A DNA stretch of 64,000 nucleotides from CAVOXO01 sp963700425 (GCA_963700425.1 CAVOXO010000003.1:62001-126000); one strand, 5' to 3'; shown: positions 9,554 through 19,868, numbered from the stretch's first letter. Numbers and translations: made by a program. The notes: generated by a model not told the origin, from the sequence alone.

Positions 9554-10925
9554 ATGGCGGGGTTGCCCGTGACCCGACCACGGCTCCCCGGGCCGAGAGG
9601 CCCGGGGCAGCTGCGGTATCTGGCCCGGCTGTTCCGCGAACCACAACCGGTTCTCGACGATCTGAACGAGCAGTTCGGTGGCGTCTGCGGTCTCGGGTTC
9701 GGGCCTGCCCGGATGGCGGTCGTCGGTGACCCCACCGCTCTGGCCGAACTCTTCGCCACCCCCGCCGAGCAGTTCCGTTGGGGACACAAGTTCAACGTGC
9801 TGGGATTCGTCGTCGGTGAGGGATCGATGATCGTGTCCGACGGTCCCGATCATCACCGGCGCCGTGCGTCGGTGCAGTCCGCCTTCAGTCGCCGTCGACT
9901 CAACGGGTGGATACCGACGATCGTCGAGCAGACCGACCGGGCCATCGACGCGATGTCCGAGCGCGCCGAGCAGTCCTCCGAACCGATCGACCTGTACCCG
10001 GTGACCCGTCGGCTGGTTCTCGACGTGGTGGTCCGCGCCCTGTTCGGCGAACGCTTCGCCGCTCGGGCCGGCGAGATCGGCGAGCTGTTCCAACGACCGC
10101 AGGACTATCTGGAGTCCCCCGCCATCCGACAGTTCCCCCATCGGATCCCCTTCACCCGACGGGCGAGGGTTCGTGCCGACCGGGTCGCCCTCGACGACAT
10201 CATCGACCGCGAGATCGGGGACAGGCGGGCGAACCCGTCGGGCGATCCCCTCGACGTGCTCGATGCCCTCGTTCAGGACGGGTCACTGACCGACGCGGAG
10301 ATACGCGACCAGGTCGTGACCCTCATCGGGGCCGGGTACGACACGACCTCGGCGTCGTTGAGCTGGATGCTGTGGTGCGCTGCGCTCGAACCCGATGTGT
10401 GGCGGGGCCTGAGGGCCGAGGCCGACGAGGTGTACGGTCCGCTCGGCACCGACGGTGCCGCGAGGGACCACACGTTGTTGAGCCGGCTCGACCTGGCCGA
10501 TCGGGTGATGCGGGAGTCGCTGCGACTCCACCCCGCCGGGGTCCTCTCGCCGAGGGAGGCGGCGGTCGACGTCGCGCCTGGGCGATCACGTCATCCCGAA
10601 GGGCACCCTGATCCTGTGGTCGGCCCACCTTGCGGGTCGGGACCCGAGCGCATGGTCAGACCCCCTGCACTTCGACCCCGAGCGCTTCGTGGATCCGACC
10701 CCCGAGCAGAAGGCGTTGGCCGATGCGGCGTGGGTGCCGTTCGGCCGCGGCGCGAGGAACTGCATCGGGTTCATGCTCGCTCAGATGGAACTCACGCTGA
10801 TGATCTCGCGGGTCGCCCAGCGCCTCGATCTCGAACCGTCGGCCCCCGTCGCTCCGCCTCCCGTGGGCATGGTGGTCAATCGCCCCACCGGCGGGGTGCC
10901 GATGGGGGTCACCCCGCGCCGATGA
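9554..10925 (+). CDS. Cytochrome P450, one frame break
   Basis: A soluble bacterial P450 of about 456 residues. The I-helix motif GAGYDTTS lies near 10330, the ESLR of the K helix near 10510, and the heme-thiolate loop FGRGARNCIGF at about 10741-10773. The frame changes near 10575, where GCGCCTG seems to carry one extra C; downstream the next frame continues LGDHVIPKGT to the stop at 10923-10925. The enzyme would use heme-bound oxygen and partner redox proteins, none of which are encoded nearby. Its 3' end overlaps the convergent membrane-protein gene by 17 bases. The substrate is unknown. Confidence 0.88.
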
Positions 10926-11565
10926 GGGCCACCGCTGCCAGGCCCGACAATCCCACGAGAGGTACGAATCCGATGTTCCTCACCAGCCGGGGTGGGAACC
11001 AACCGTCCCGCTGCGGCCCCAGCGAGAACTCCGCGGCCCAGATGATCCCCGCGTAGATCGCCGCGAACCACAGGATCCCGGCGACGGCGCGGACGACTCC
11101 GAACGTCCCGAACAGGTCGGTGATCACGAACACCGGCCCGGCGCAGGCGAACAGAGCAAGGAGCCCCCGGATGGCTCGCGGCCAGGCACGTTGGGTGCGA
11201 ATCAACGGCACCAGGATGAACGTCGGGAGCATCACGCTGCCCGCCGCTCCGCCCAGTGGGAGCAGCGTCGCGACGCCGAGGGTCCGCAGGATGGTCAGCG
11301 TCGGTCGTCCCCGGCCCGACCTGCGGCCGAGGTAGGCCCCACACTGCCCGAGCGCCGCGATTCCGAACCCCACGACGATGCCGAGGGTGCCGCCCCAGCT
11401 GAACTCGGGGTCCTCCGACACGAAACGCATCCAGATCCGGGCGTTGATGCCCCAGGCCATGCCCGCGACGAGAGCAGCCGTCAACAGCAACGGCCACGGC
11501 ACCCGCCGTGGCGTCACCTCGACGGTGAGGCGGCGTCGGGCGTCGCCGCCCGCCGGCGCGGTCAC
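10909..11565 (-). CDS. Multi-spanning membrane protein, last gene of sigma-factor operon
   Basis: A 218-residue integral membrane protein of no recognised family, with about six hydrophobic segments, for example WPLLLTAALVAGMAWG, LGIVVGFGIAALG, LGGAAGSVMLPTFILVPLI and the C-terminal FVPLVGLSGLAAVALI. The GTG start at 11565-11563 overlaps the TGA of the preceding gene (GTGA), showing translational coupling. No catalytic motif is visible. It may be a component of the export or stress system set by the ECF sigma factor. Confidence 0.8.
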   Translation of the reverse strand: MTAPAGGDARRRLTVEVTPRRVPWPLLLTAALVAGMAWGINARIWMRFVSEDPEFSWGGTLGIVVGFGIAALGQCGAYLGRRSGRGRPTLTILRTLGVATLLPLGGAAGSVMLPTFILVPLIRTQRAWPRAIRGLLALFACAGPVFVITDLFGTFGVVRAVAGILWFAAIYAGIIWAAEFSLGPQRDGWFPPRLVRNIGFVPLVGLSGLAAVALIGAG

Positions 11566-11969
11566 AGCCCGCTGAGCACGCCCGCGGTGGCGATGCCCAG
11601 CCCCACGATGTGGAGCGGTCCGAACACCTGCCCGATCCGCAATCCTGCGGAGTGCTGGGCGAACTCGTCGGTGACGCCCTGTCGCCAGTTGAGCGTGTCC
11701 TTGATCAACAACAGCGCCGATGCGACGGCGAGGATGATCGCCGCGGTGGTGTCGATCCACGGGCTGAGCGTCGAGATCGTGAGGGCGACGCCGATTCCGA
11801 TGAGCATCGGTCCCTGCATGAGACCTGCCATGTGCAACATCGTGAGGTACTTGGGGACCTCGGTCGCCCCGGCCTGTCGGCTGAGACCCATGGGGATGCC
11901 CGAGAGCGCACCGACCAACAGGTTGGCCATTCCGGCGACGAGCAGGATCTTGGTGGCGGTGTCGGTCAT
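11562..11969 (-). CDS. Small four-helix membrane protein
   Basis: A 135-residue protein with four hydrophobic segments. ATG at 11969 overlaps the previous stop (ATGA). The first half resembles, distantly, small isomerase-like membrane proteins (styrene oxide isomerase/HabA type) in having a conserved His-Gly-Asn/Gln pattern (MLHMAGLMQGPMLIG). That likeness is weak and is only a suggestion. It sits between two other membrane proteins in a fully overlapping operon. Confidence 0.78.
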   Translation of the reverse strand: MTDTATKILLVAGMANLLVGALSGIPMGLSRQAGATEVPKYLTMLHMAGLMQGPMLIGIGVALTISTLSPWIDTTAAIILAVASALLLIKDTLNWRQGVTDEFAQHSAGLRIGQVFGPLHIVGLGIATAGVLSGL

Positions 11970-12636
11970 CGATGGACCTTTCCTCGGTGGATTCGTCGCG
12001 CGGGGTCGAGCGAGGTGACCACAATGATGCCGATGAACGTGGCGAGGAGGGCGACCCATCGCCACGGATGGTCCGGAGGGTCGAACAGCGTCGTGTGGAG
12101 ATGGGGAGCGGCGACGGTGGCGTACCACGCGAGACCGACGACGAGGCCGGGTCCGAAGCTCTCCCGTTCAGGTCGCCGGCGGCTGGCCACCGTGGCCACC
12201 GCGAGCTGGCTGGCAGCGATGGTCGACCATTCGAGAAGGTCCCAACGTCCTGCCATGGGGATTCGGGCGCGGAGGCGCTGGCCAGCGCCCTCGCCAACCA
12301 CCAGGTGGCGAATGATGTTGCCGCCCCGATGGCCGCCGGTGCGAGTCGCCGCCATCCGAGGGCAACCGCGGATGACGCGGTCAGCTCTGCCGCCGCGTCG
12401 ACGAGGACGATCGAGAGGCCGAGCGTGCTGAGGGCCGCGAGGGTGGTTCTCTCGATCGGGGTGTCGAGGGTGCCGGCGACCGCCCACAACCAACCCAGGA
12501 GGGCCAGGGCCAGGAATGTGGTGGAGGGAAAGAGTCGCGCCGCGTAGAACCAGTGCGATCGTCGGGCCAGGGCGTGGCCGCGGTGACGCGGGCCGGGGCG
12601 AGCGTCGTCGACGGTCGGGTCGACGGTCACGGACAT
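11966..12636 (-). CDS. Membrane protein, one frame break
   Basis: An integral membrane protein of about 223 residues with roughly six hydrophobic stretches, including FLALALLGWLWAVAG and WVALLATFIGIIVVTSL. The N-terminal frame (MSVTVDPTVDDARPGPRHRG, with RRSHWFYAARLFPS after it) is lost near 12270 and resumes in another frame at ARIPMAGRWDLLEW, probably because of one extra C. The start overlaps the end of the permease gene by 10 bases, and its TGA overlaps the next ATG. No family is recognised. Confidence 0.7.
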
Positions 12637-14372
12637 GCCGTCGGCTCGCTCACATCGGTCTGCTCGGCCGTCTTCGGTGGATCCGCCAGCCCGGCGAGCG
12701 ACAACAGGCGCGTTGTCGGCGTCGTCGGATCGACGAGTTCGTCCCAGTGCGTTTCGATGGCGCGATCGACCGTGCCCCGATCGGCGTCGAGAAGCGCGGC
12801 GGCGGCCAACACGTCACGACCTCGTCCCGAGGCGCCCACCACCGCGATGTGCTCCCGGGAGCTCAGGCGGTCGGCGGCAACGTCGGTGTCCGCCAGGGCC
12901 TCGGTGTTCCCCGGGGGTGTCGCGTCGTCGCCGTAGTCGTACTCGAGGTCCATGGGAACCGGGCGATCGTGGGCGAACTCGTTGTTCACCTGCCGGGCCT
13001 TGCGCCGGAGCGCCTCCTCGGTGGTGGGGGTGGCCCGGCCGGCGAGCAGATGAGCCAACACCACGCGGGCCTGTCCACCGGCCATGCATCCCGCCGGCCG
13101 CGTCCCAGTCCGGCGCGGGCGGGAGGCCGACGGCCAGCGCCGCGGTCTGCCAGGCGACGGTCATGTCGGGGGTGCGTTCGTCCTCAAGAGTCAGCGGAGG
13201 GTGAAGGGCGCCGTCGGCAGGCCACGCGACGGCCGGGTCGAGAGCCGTTGCCACCTGGGGGAGGTACGGGAGCGTTCTCACGGTGGTGCGCTGCACCACC
13301 TCGATCGCCTCGGGTCGGGTGCCGGGCGGAACCTGCGCGACGACGGAGGTGATGGCCGGGTCCCACACGTCGATCCACGATTCCGAACCGGGGTACACGC
13401 AGTACCGCACCGCGCCCGCGCTTCGCAGTGCTGGTGACTGGTGGGGTTCTCCAACATGTCGATCCGCTCGGCGATCTCGGACGCGGCGGGGGCACGGGTC
13501 ATGGCCCAGCCGGCGGCGACGACCATCACCGTCGCCACGGCCGTCGTCCCGACCAGTGCCGGTCGCGCCGGGTGGCGCCACAGGGCGAGACACGCGCCCA
13601 GACCGATGAGGGCGGCGACGAAGATGGCCGACCAACCGTACGGCTTGATGTCGAACCGCCCTCCGAAGTCCGCCTCGACCGCGACCCGCAGCCACCGGAA
13701 CCGCGGGTGGAGGTGTTCGACCCCGTTGTTCAGCCAGATCAGGGCCACGATGCCGAGCAGCGGGGCCACGGCGAAGGGCAGCCATCGCGACAACATGACT
13801 CCGACGACTCCGCCGCCGACCCCGGCGAGGAGGAATCCGACGGCGGGAAAGACATTCGACACGGTGGGGTCGGGCAGCAGGTCGTAGGCGACCTGTGAGG
13901 TGATCACGGCGACGGCGAATGCCGCAGCCAACACCGGGAGGGGAGCGAGACAGGCCATCAGCAGCGCCGAGGTCCGTGATCGTGGGGCCGTCGGTGTGGC
14001 CGCCTCCAGTTCGAGGGTCCGGTGCCGCCTTGATCGGGTTCCGATGCGGTGGAGCGAGACCACCAGCGCCAGCCCCGCGAGCGGAAGGGGAATCAGCGCG
14101 AACCAGCTGGCCGGTGAGTCCGAGGGGACCGATCCGCTGACTTCGGAGAGCAGGAGTCCGGCGGTCAGCGCCAGCGTGGAGATCAGGGTGATGATCCAGG
14201 TGGGGTGGACGAGCACCTTGCGGGACTCGAAGCGTGCCATCGCCACGGTGGGCGCCATCGATCCGGCCTCGTCGTCGAAGGTCAGGTGCCGCGCCGTGTC
14301 CCAGCGGCGGAACAACCTTCCGCCGACGAGGATCGTGGCGATCACGGCGGCGAACGCGCCGGTGATGGTCAC
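12627..14372 (-). CDS. ABC-2-type permease with C-terminal soluble domain, two frame breaks
   Basis: The partner permease of the adjoining ATPase, about 580 residues. The GTG start overlaps the ATPase stop (GTGA). The first ~330 residues contain some eight membrane segments. After a frame break near 13410 a soluble segment follows (VRYCVYPGSESWIDVWDP, then VVAQVPPGTRPEAIEVVQRT). A second break near 13088 leads into an Ala/Leu-rich helical end (GGQARVVLAHLLAGRATP). The Cys-containing domain may face outward as a sensor or substrate-handling module; this is inference. Confidence 0.75.
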
Positions 14373-15238
14373 GCCGCGTCCTCTGTCGGGGTCGCGACCG
14401 CCCCGCCGACCAGGAGCAGATAGGCGTCCTCGATGGTCGGCTCGACCAGGTCCGCACCTGGCGGAGCGTCGCCCACGTTGCGGACCCGGCCGTCTCCGGT
14501 GATCCAGGCGACCTGCGAGTCCGGCTCGCGAACCTCCGACAGCCAGACCCGCCCGTCCGCGACACCGGTCAGATCGGCGGGCGTGCCGTCGAAGCGGGGC
14601 ACACCCCCGTCGAGCACGATGACCCGCTGGCAGAGAGCGGAGATGTCGGTCGTCTGGTGGGTCGAGAGCACCACGGTTGCGTCGGGTCCGACGCTCGACA
14701 GCATCTCGCGGAAGCGAAGGCGCTGTTCGGGATCGAGCCCGACGGTCGGTTCGTCGAGCACCAGGAGGTCCGGCCGGCCCAACAGGGCCTGGGAGATGAC
14801 GACCCGCCGTCGCATGCCGCCGGACAACCGGCGCAGCTTCTTGTGGCGGACGTCGGACATCCCGACGATGTCGAGCACGCGCCGCACCTCGTCGTGGCGG
14901 GCGTCGCGGTCGGTCATCTCCTTGAGGATCGCCATGTAGTCGACGAACTCGAAGGCGGTGAAGTCGTCGTGCACCCCGGTCTCCTGGGGGACGTAGCCGA
15001 GTCGGCGACGGATCTCGACCCGGTCACCTTCCTTCCCGGGGTCCCGCCCCAGCAGCTCCAGGTCGCCCCGATCCGGCGACATGACCGTCGCCAGCAGTCG
15101 CAGCAGAGTCGTCTTTCCGGCGCCGTTCGGTCCGAGAAGGCCGGTCACCCCGGTTCCGATGGCCAGGTCGAGACCATCGAGGACCCTGGTCGAGCGGTAC
15201 GACTTCGCCACGTTGTCGATGCGGATGGTCGATGTCAT
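14369..15238 (-). CDS. ABC transporter ATP-binding protein
   Basis: A 289-residue ATPase of an ABC-2 type exporter. It shows Walker A GPNGAGKTT at about residue 36, the Q-loop GYVPQETG, signature LSGGMRRR, Walker B LLVLDEPTVGLDPE and the H-loop STHQTTD. ATG at 15238 overlaps the anti-sigma stop (ATGA), and the stop overlaps the permease GTG. The last ~75 residues form an extra C-terminal domain typical of bacitracin- or ATP-dependent drug-type exporters. With the permease it should export, or signal through, an unknown compound under sigma-factor control. Confidence 0.93.
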   Translation of the reverse strand: MTSTIRIDNVAKSYRSTRVLDGLDLAIGTGVTGLLGPNGAGKTTLLRLLATVMSPDRGDLELLGRDPGKEGDRVEIRRRLGYVPQETGVHDDFTAFEFVDYMAILKEMTDRDARHDEVRRVLDIVGMSDVRHKKLRRLSGGMRRRVVISQALLGRPDLLVLDEPTVGLDPEQRLRFREMLSSVGPDATVVLSTHQTTDISALCQRVIVLDGGVPRFDGTPADLTGVADGRVWLSEVREPDSQVAWITGDGRVRNVGDAPPGADLVEPTIEDAYLLLVGGAVATPTEDAA

Positions 15239-16089
15239 CGGATGCTCCGAGCGTCGAGTGAGTTGTGTTGTACGGCGATGAGAGCGGCGGCGATGGCGCT
15301 GATCGCCAGATAGGTGAGTTGAGCTCCCGGCCGGAACGCCGCCAGGCGGTCGTGGGCGAGGCGGGCGGCGACGACCACGGTCAGCACCCACGCCGACCCG
15401 AGCACCCCGACCGTCACCTCCGGCGCCCATCGCGACGCCGTCAGTGCCCCGAGTCCACACAGAGCCACCGCCGGAAGGAGCCAGACGATGGCACTGATCC
15501 ACTGGCCGGGCAGGACGAGCGACGCGGTGAGGCCCACGGCGATGGCCGCCGCCATCGCCGTCCCGGCACGCAGCGCGCCGATGCGAAGCCGCGAGGCGGG
15601 CGTCGCGGTCACGACCTCGGGCGCCGGTTCTGCGGCGGTGCTGAGCGCGGCCACGACCGCGGCCAGCGGCGCCAGCGGGGCGATGGTCAGGAACGCCAGC
15701 TCGGCGAGAGCGAAATCCAGGCCGCTCGACCGCCGGGCGATGACGGCAGCACACAAGAGCGCGAGGCCGCTGGCCAGGAGCCAGGCGACCTGCGACGACA
15801 AGGTCGGAGCGAGGGCCCGGACGGTCCGGTCGGGGATGCCGATACGCCGCCCCAGCCGCTCGACGCTCGACGCGGGCTCGCTGTCGATCGCCCGCTCGAT
15901 CATGGCCCACGACTGCGCAGCGATGGCCGGCTCACTCCTCTGAGCGATGGCGTCCCGGCATGCGGCGCACCCGATCAGGTGCGACTCGATCGACGCGGCG
16001 GTGGGATCGTCCACGTGGTCCACCAGGTAGCCGTCGAGCTGGTCGTCGGGCAGGTGCCACGTCCCGGGCATGGGGTGGTCCCTCGTCAT
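15235..16089 (-). CDS. Zinc-finger anti-sigma factor, membrane-bound
   Basis: A 284-residue protein with an N-terminal anti-sigma zinc finger (HLIGCAACRD: His37, Cys41, Cys44) followed by about seven hydrophobic segments, an unusually large membrane part for this family. ATG at 16089 overlaps the sigma-factor stop (ATGA). It should hold the ECF sigma factor at the membrane until an envelope signal arrives. The many helices could sense that signal directly. Confidence 0.88.
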   Translation of the reverse strand: MTRDHPMPGTWHLPDDQLDGYLVDHVDDPTAASIESHLIGCAACRDAIAQRSEPAIAAQSWAMIERAIDSEPASSVERLGRRIGIPDRTVRALAPTLSSQVAWLLASGLALLCAAVIARRSSGLDFALAELAFLTIAPLAPLAAVVAALSTAAEPAPEVVTATPASRLRIGALRAGTAMAAAIAVGLTASLVLPGQWISAIVWLLPAVALCGLGALTASRWAPEVTVGVLGSAWVLTVVVAARLAHDRLAAFRPGAQLTYLAISAIAAALIAVQHNSLDARSIR

Positions 16090-16646
16090 GTGAGTGCTCC
16101 TCTGAGTTCGATTCGGGCGCGGCGCATCCGGGTCTTGACGGTGCCGCCCGGGATTCCGAGCAGTGCGGCGGCTTCCCGCGTGGTCAGGCCGTCGAGCACC
16201 GTGGCCTGCACGACCGAGCGCAGCTCGGGCGACAGACGGGCCAGCGCGCTGTGGAGGTCGCCGTGTTCGACCCCGACCAGCACGGCGTCCTCGGCGGACA
16301 CCAGCGAGTCCCCGCTCGGCCCTCCGCGGGCCGCCGCCGCGAGGGCCTCTTCGGTGAACGGCGTGGGGGCGGGCCGGCGGCGGAGCCGTCCGATCAACTG
16401 ACGGATGCCGATTCCCCAGATCCATGCGGCGACCTCGCCACGACCGTCGTAGCGGTGTGCGCCGCGCCACACCCCCAGAAACGTGTCCTGGATGACCTCG
16501 GCGACGACGTCGGGATCCGAACACCGCCGACGGAGCCGGGCGCGGAGCCACGGGGCATGGCGATCGTGGAGCGTCCGAAGGGCACCCAGGTCCCGGTCGA
16601 CCACCGCTGCGATCAGCTCGTCGTCGCTCGATTCCGGCACACTCAC
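16086..16646 (-). CDS. ECF (sigma-70 family) RNA polymerase sigma factor
   Basis: A 186-residue ECF sigma factor that directs RNA polymerase to its own regulon. Region 2 is LHDRHAPWLRARLRRRCSD with VIQDTFLGVWRGAHRY after it. Region 4 includes LSPELRSVVQATVLDGLTTREAA and the recognition helix IPGGTVKTRMRRAR. The start is GTG at 16646-16644 (MSVPESSDDEL). It heads a seven-gene operon down to 10909 in which every junction overlaps, so it probably controls its own operon. Confidence 0.93.
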   Translation of the reverse strand: MSVPESSDDELIAAVVDRDLGALRTLHDRHAPWLRARLRRRCSDPDVVAEVIQDTFLGVWRGAHRYDGRGEVAAWIWGIGIRQLIGRLRRRPAPTPFTEEALAAAARGGPSGDSLVSAEDAVLVGVEHGDLHSALARLSPELRSVVQATVLDGLTTREAAALLGIPGGTVKTRMRRARIELRGALT

Positions 16647-16702
16647 ATAGTCACTGTCGCGCTGATGAGCGGGATCGGTTCGAGGAATCTTGCGTGCGCC
16701 CG

Positions 16703-17698
16703 CTACGGGTGACGTCCGGGAATGTCGTCAACCATGACGGGGAGGCCAGTGGCGAGCGATCGCTCGGCGGCGAGTGCGACTCGCAACGCGTCGAGGGCAG
16801 CACTGCCGGGGGAGAGGTTGGCGGCTCGGCCGCCCACGAGATCGACGAATGCCGCCATCTCGGCGCGATACGCGGAGGCGAACCGGTCGGGAAAGGACTG
16901 GTAGGGATCGATCGGCTGGAAACCGCCGGGGTCGGTGGAACGGAGAGGGGACCGCTCGTTGAAGCCGGCCGCGACGCTGTCGCGCGAGCCGAACACCTCG
17001 GTCCGGTGGTCGTAGCCCACTCCGTCGGCGCGGGCGCCGGAGATCACCGCGAGCGCACCGCCTTCGAGAGTCAACGTGAGCGCGCATGTGTCCACATCGC
17101 CCTGGCGAACGAACATGTCGTCGACGAGAACCGAGCCGCGGGCGTACACCGACTCGATGCGGCGGCCCGTCAGCCAGGGAATCGAATCGAAGTCGTGGGT
17201 GTGCATGTCCTTGAAGATCGACCCTGCCGTGCGCAGGTAGGACTCGAGAGGGGGAACCCGGTCGTGACAGGCGGCGCGGACGAGGTACACCTCGCCCAGC
17301 TCACCCGTCTCGATGGCGCGGCGCATCTCGACGAAGCCGGGGTCGAATCGACGCTGGAAGCCCACCTGCAGCGGGACGCCGAGGTCGTCGAGCCGATCCA
17401 GCACCGCCCTGCTGGTGTCGAGGTCGAGCGAGATCGGCTTCTCCGAGAACACCGGGCAGCGCGCCTCGGCGCACATGAGGAGTTGGTCCTCGTGCAGCGC
17501 GGTCGGGGTGGCGACCACCGCTCCGTCAGCTCCGTCGAGAGCGTCCTCGAGCGACGCGGCGACGTCACAGTCCCATCCGCTGAGGTCGACGTCGTCCGCG
17601 CGGGGGTCGTGGACGACCAGATCGACACCTGCCATCGATGCCAGATTCGTGGCGTGGACCTGACCGATCCGCCCGATGCCCGCAACCGCGATCCTCAT
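16703..17698 (-). CDS. Gfo/Idh/MocA oxidoreductase, inositol 2-dehydrogenase-like
   Basis: A 331-residue NAD(P)-dependent sugar or inositol dehydrogenase. The Rossmann motif GIGRIGQVHA starts at residue 7, SEKPIS is the conserved EKP loop, and DMHTHDFD contains the expected catalytic Asp/His. Overall it looks most like myo-inositol 2-dehydrogenase (IolG), but no other inositol gene is nearby, so the substrate is open. It has a TAnnnT promoter element six bases before the ATG. It ends 57 bases from the sigma-factor start. Confidence 0.88.
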   Translation of the reverse strand: MRIAVAGIGRIGQVHATNLASMAGVDLVVHDPRADDVDLSGWDCDVAASLEDALDGADGAVVATPTALHEDQLLMCAEARCPVFSEKPISLDLDTSRAVLDRLDDLGVPLQVGFQRRFDPGFVEMRRAIETGELGEVYLVRAACHDRVPPLESYLRTAGSIFKDMHTHDFDSIPWLTGRRIESVYARGSVLVDDMFVRQGDVDTCALTLTLEGGALAVISGARADGVGYDHRTEVFGSRDSVAAGFNERSPLRSTDPGGFQPIDPYQSFPDRFASAYRAEMAAFVDLVGGRAANLSPGSAALDALRVALAAERSLATGLPVMVDDIPGRHP

Positions 17699-17704
17699 GG
17701 TCGG

Positions 17705-17710
17705 AGCCTA
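17705..17710 (-). promoter_or_regulatory. TAGGCT -10 element, six bases before ATG
   Basis: On the minus strand TAGGCT is followed by CCGACC and the ATG of the Gfo/Idh gene. There is no Shine-Dalgarno sequence, so the transcript is probably leaderless. Confidence 0.5.
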
Positions 17711-17754
17711 AGTGCGCCGAGTCGATCGAGCGGTTCTGCGTCGGCGGGAGCGCC

Positions 17755-19325
17755 TCACACCACCCAGGCAGGCCCGCCCATGGCCTCGACACACGAGGTG
17801 TCGAGATCGCCCGTCGGGTCGTCGAGGAAGGCGAAGAACACGGCCTGCGGGCAGGGGTTCGACCTCGTGGCGCCGTGACCGACCCCCGGTACGAACACGT
17901 ATGTCGCCTCGGCGCCCAGCCGTCGGGCCGTCCCCTCCGAACCGGCCGGCGGGGTGATCGGGTCGTACTCGGCCCCGAAGACCAGGGTGGGGATGGCGGT
18001 CGGACCCACCTCGTGGAACGCCGGTTCGACCGGCTCGACATCCACGATCTCGCAGGCCTCGGGGACCGAATAGCTGGTGACCAGCTCCCGGTAGAGCGGG
18101 TAGGTCTCGCGCAGCTCGGTGAGATCCGCAGGTGCGGAGATCTCCTGTCGGTCGGCGCAGTCGACCGCGGAGACACCCCATCCGCGTTGCCCTCGAGTTT
18201 GGGGAGCTGGCTGGCGCCGATCGCGTCGATCACCGACGTGTCTCCCGCCGCGAGCTGGGCGATGAAGGACGGAAGTGCGGCGATGAGCGAGGGCTCGTAC
18301 ATGGCCGCGAACGCAGCCTGCACGACGTCCTGTCCACCGATGTTCGCGATCCGGTCCCGGCCCGAGCCGTCGCTGAACTCGAGCCGATACGGATCTGCGT
18401 CGAGGGCCGCGACCACCGACTCGACATCGGCCTCGAGTGTCGGATACGCCGCGGCGCAGGTCGGGTCCTCAGCGCACCCTGCGTAGAACGTCTGGAAGAC
18501 CCTGTCGGTGACCGCAACGAGGGTGTTGTTGCCGGCATCGGCGTCAGGCGGATAGACCGAGTCCAGCACCGCGCTGCGGACGCCGTCGGGATGGGAACGC
18601 ATCACCTCGAGCGCGACGGTGGTTCCGTACGAGAGACCGAAGATGTTCCACTCGTCGATGCTCATCGCCTCCCGGAGGTCGGCGACATCGGCGGCGACGG
18701 TGGGAGTGTCGTACTGGGAGAGATCGGCAACGCCGTCGAAGCTGTCGACACAGGACTCGATCGCCGCGGTCGTGGCCAGGTCCTCGACCTCGGGGGGTTC
18801 GGTGGACTGCAACCGGGCATAGGTGTCCTCCAGCACCTCGGGGCAGGCGAGAGACGGAACCGACGCGCCGGTTCCACGTTGGTCGAACATGATGAAGTCC
18901 CGGTTCGTGGGAACGAGGCCGGCGTCGAGCAGGACCACGCCCCCCTCGATGCCACCGCCACCGGGCCCACCGGCGAGGTAGACGTAGGGGTCGGGACGAG
19001 CATCGGAGGCCGAGGACCGGAGTACGGCCACCGGCATGACCACCTGACGGCCATCGGTCACGGTGCGATCCTCGGGCACGGTGAGGGTGCCGCACTCGAG
19101 GTCGGATCGATCGTCGGGAAGCGGAGCGAATCTCTCGTCGTCGCACGTCACCGTGGCGAAGACCGGCTCGTAGGCGACCGTCGTTGTCGGTGTTCGGTCC
19201 GTGCTGTCGGCGGCGGACGACGAGCCGTCGCCGTCACTGCTGCAGCTCATCGCCAACAGCGATGCCGCGAAGATCGGTGCCAGCCGCCACGAGCGGCGTC
19301 GAAGAGTCGTGCGTGCTGGTCCCAT
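17755..19325 (-). CDS. Secreted TAP-like alpha/beta hydrolase (S33-type peptidase), one frame break
   Basis: A lipoprotein of the tripeptidyl-aminopeptidase/proline-iminopeptidase group, which trims peptides outside the cell. ATG 19325 has GGAGGGGG before it, and a lipobox LAMSC puts the lipid on Cys28. The oxyanion region is LAGGPGGGG, the nucleophile elbow GLSYGTT (Ser near residue 227), the acid residue GAEYDPITP, and the His GVGHGA. The frame breaks near 18180; before it the reading is PKLEGNADGVS and after it GVSAVDCADRQE, so only one base is probably wrong. The C-terminal TAP-like domain ends VEAMGGPAWVV. Confidence 0.87.
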
Positions 19326-19530
19326 CGGAGCCCCCTCCGCATGTGTCCGCCACTCGTCGCGGCGACACCCCACTCTCCCATCGTGGACGGTCGAATGCCA
19401 CGGGGATCTCGTGGCCGCGCCGATGCGACGGTCCCGGCCGCGTCGTCGCGTATCGGTGAACCCGCTCGACCGACGGCGAGGTGCAGGGAAAAGAGTTCCG
19501 GACTCTTACCCCGTTCTCACCATCGGTCCC

Positions 19531-19536
19531 TACCTT
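19531..19536 (+). promoter_or_regulatory. TACCTT -10 element, six bases before ATG
   Basis: TACCTT is followed by GCGCGT and the ATG at 19543. No Shine-Dalgarno sequence is present, consistent with a leaderless transcript. Confidence 0.45.
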
Positions 19537-19542
19537 GCGCGT

Positions 19543-19854
19543 ATGGACAACGACGCGCGGAGAGCAGCGCGAATTCGGGCGGTCATCGCCTTCGTCGTCG
19601 CCGGGGTGCTGGTAGTCGGCAGCCTCGCCGCGGCTGCGGTGATCGCAGAGGAGCGGGACGACGATCGCGACCGGATCGACCACATCGACGACGAGCGAGG
19701 GCCGTTCAGCGAGCACGACGACGATGATGATGGTGACCATCTCGGCACGCCGATCGACCCCGACGACAAGGGTTCGGACCGACCACGTGATCCCCAGCGA
19801 TCACCCCGGGCACCGGGGTCGTCACGGGACCGAACCGGTCCCGACACGGACTGA
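19543..19854 (+). CDS. Small single-pass membrane protein with acidic tail
   Basis: A 103-residue protein of unknown function. A basic start (MDNDARRAARIRA) precedes one membrane helix (VIAFVVAGVLVVGSLAAAAVIA). The remainder is hydrophilic and mostly acidic (EERDDDRDRIDHIDDERG, then EHDDDDDGDH), turning Arg/Pro-rich at the end. The Asp clusters could bind divalent metal, which is inference. It lies 14 bases before the SHOCT gene, so the two are probably co-transcribed. Confidence 0.72.
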   Translation: MDNDARRAARIRAVIAFVVAGVLVVGSLAAAAVIAEERDDDRDRIDHIDDERGPFSEHDDDDDGDHLGTPIDPDDKGSDRPRDPQRSPRAPGSSRDRTGPDTD

Positions 19855-19868
19855 GGAGGAACACGAAC

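Noticed and set aside
8786..10141. Long minus-strand frame opposite the SOD-like and P450 genes
   Set aside because: The plus strand carries clear conserved motifs and Shine-Dalgarno support; this product is low-complexity.
18132..19727. Long plus-strand frame opposite the TAP-like peptidase
   Set aside because: Shadow of the minus-strand gene, which has the lipobox and catalytic triad.
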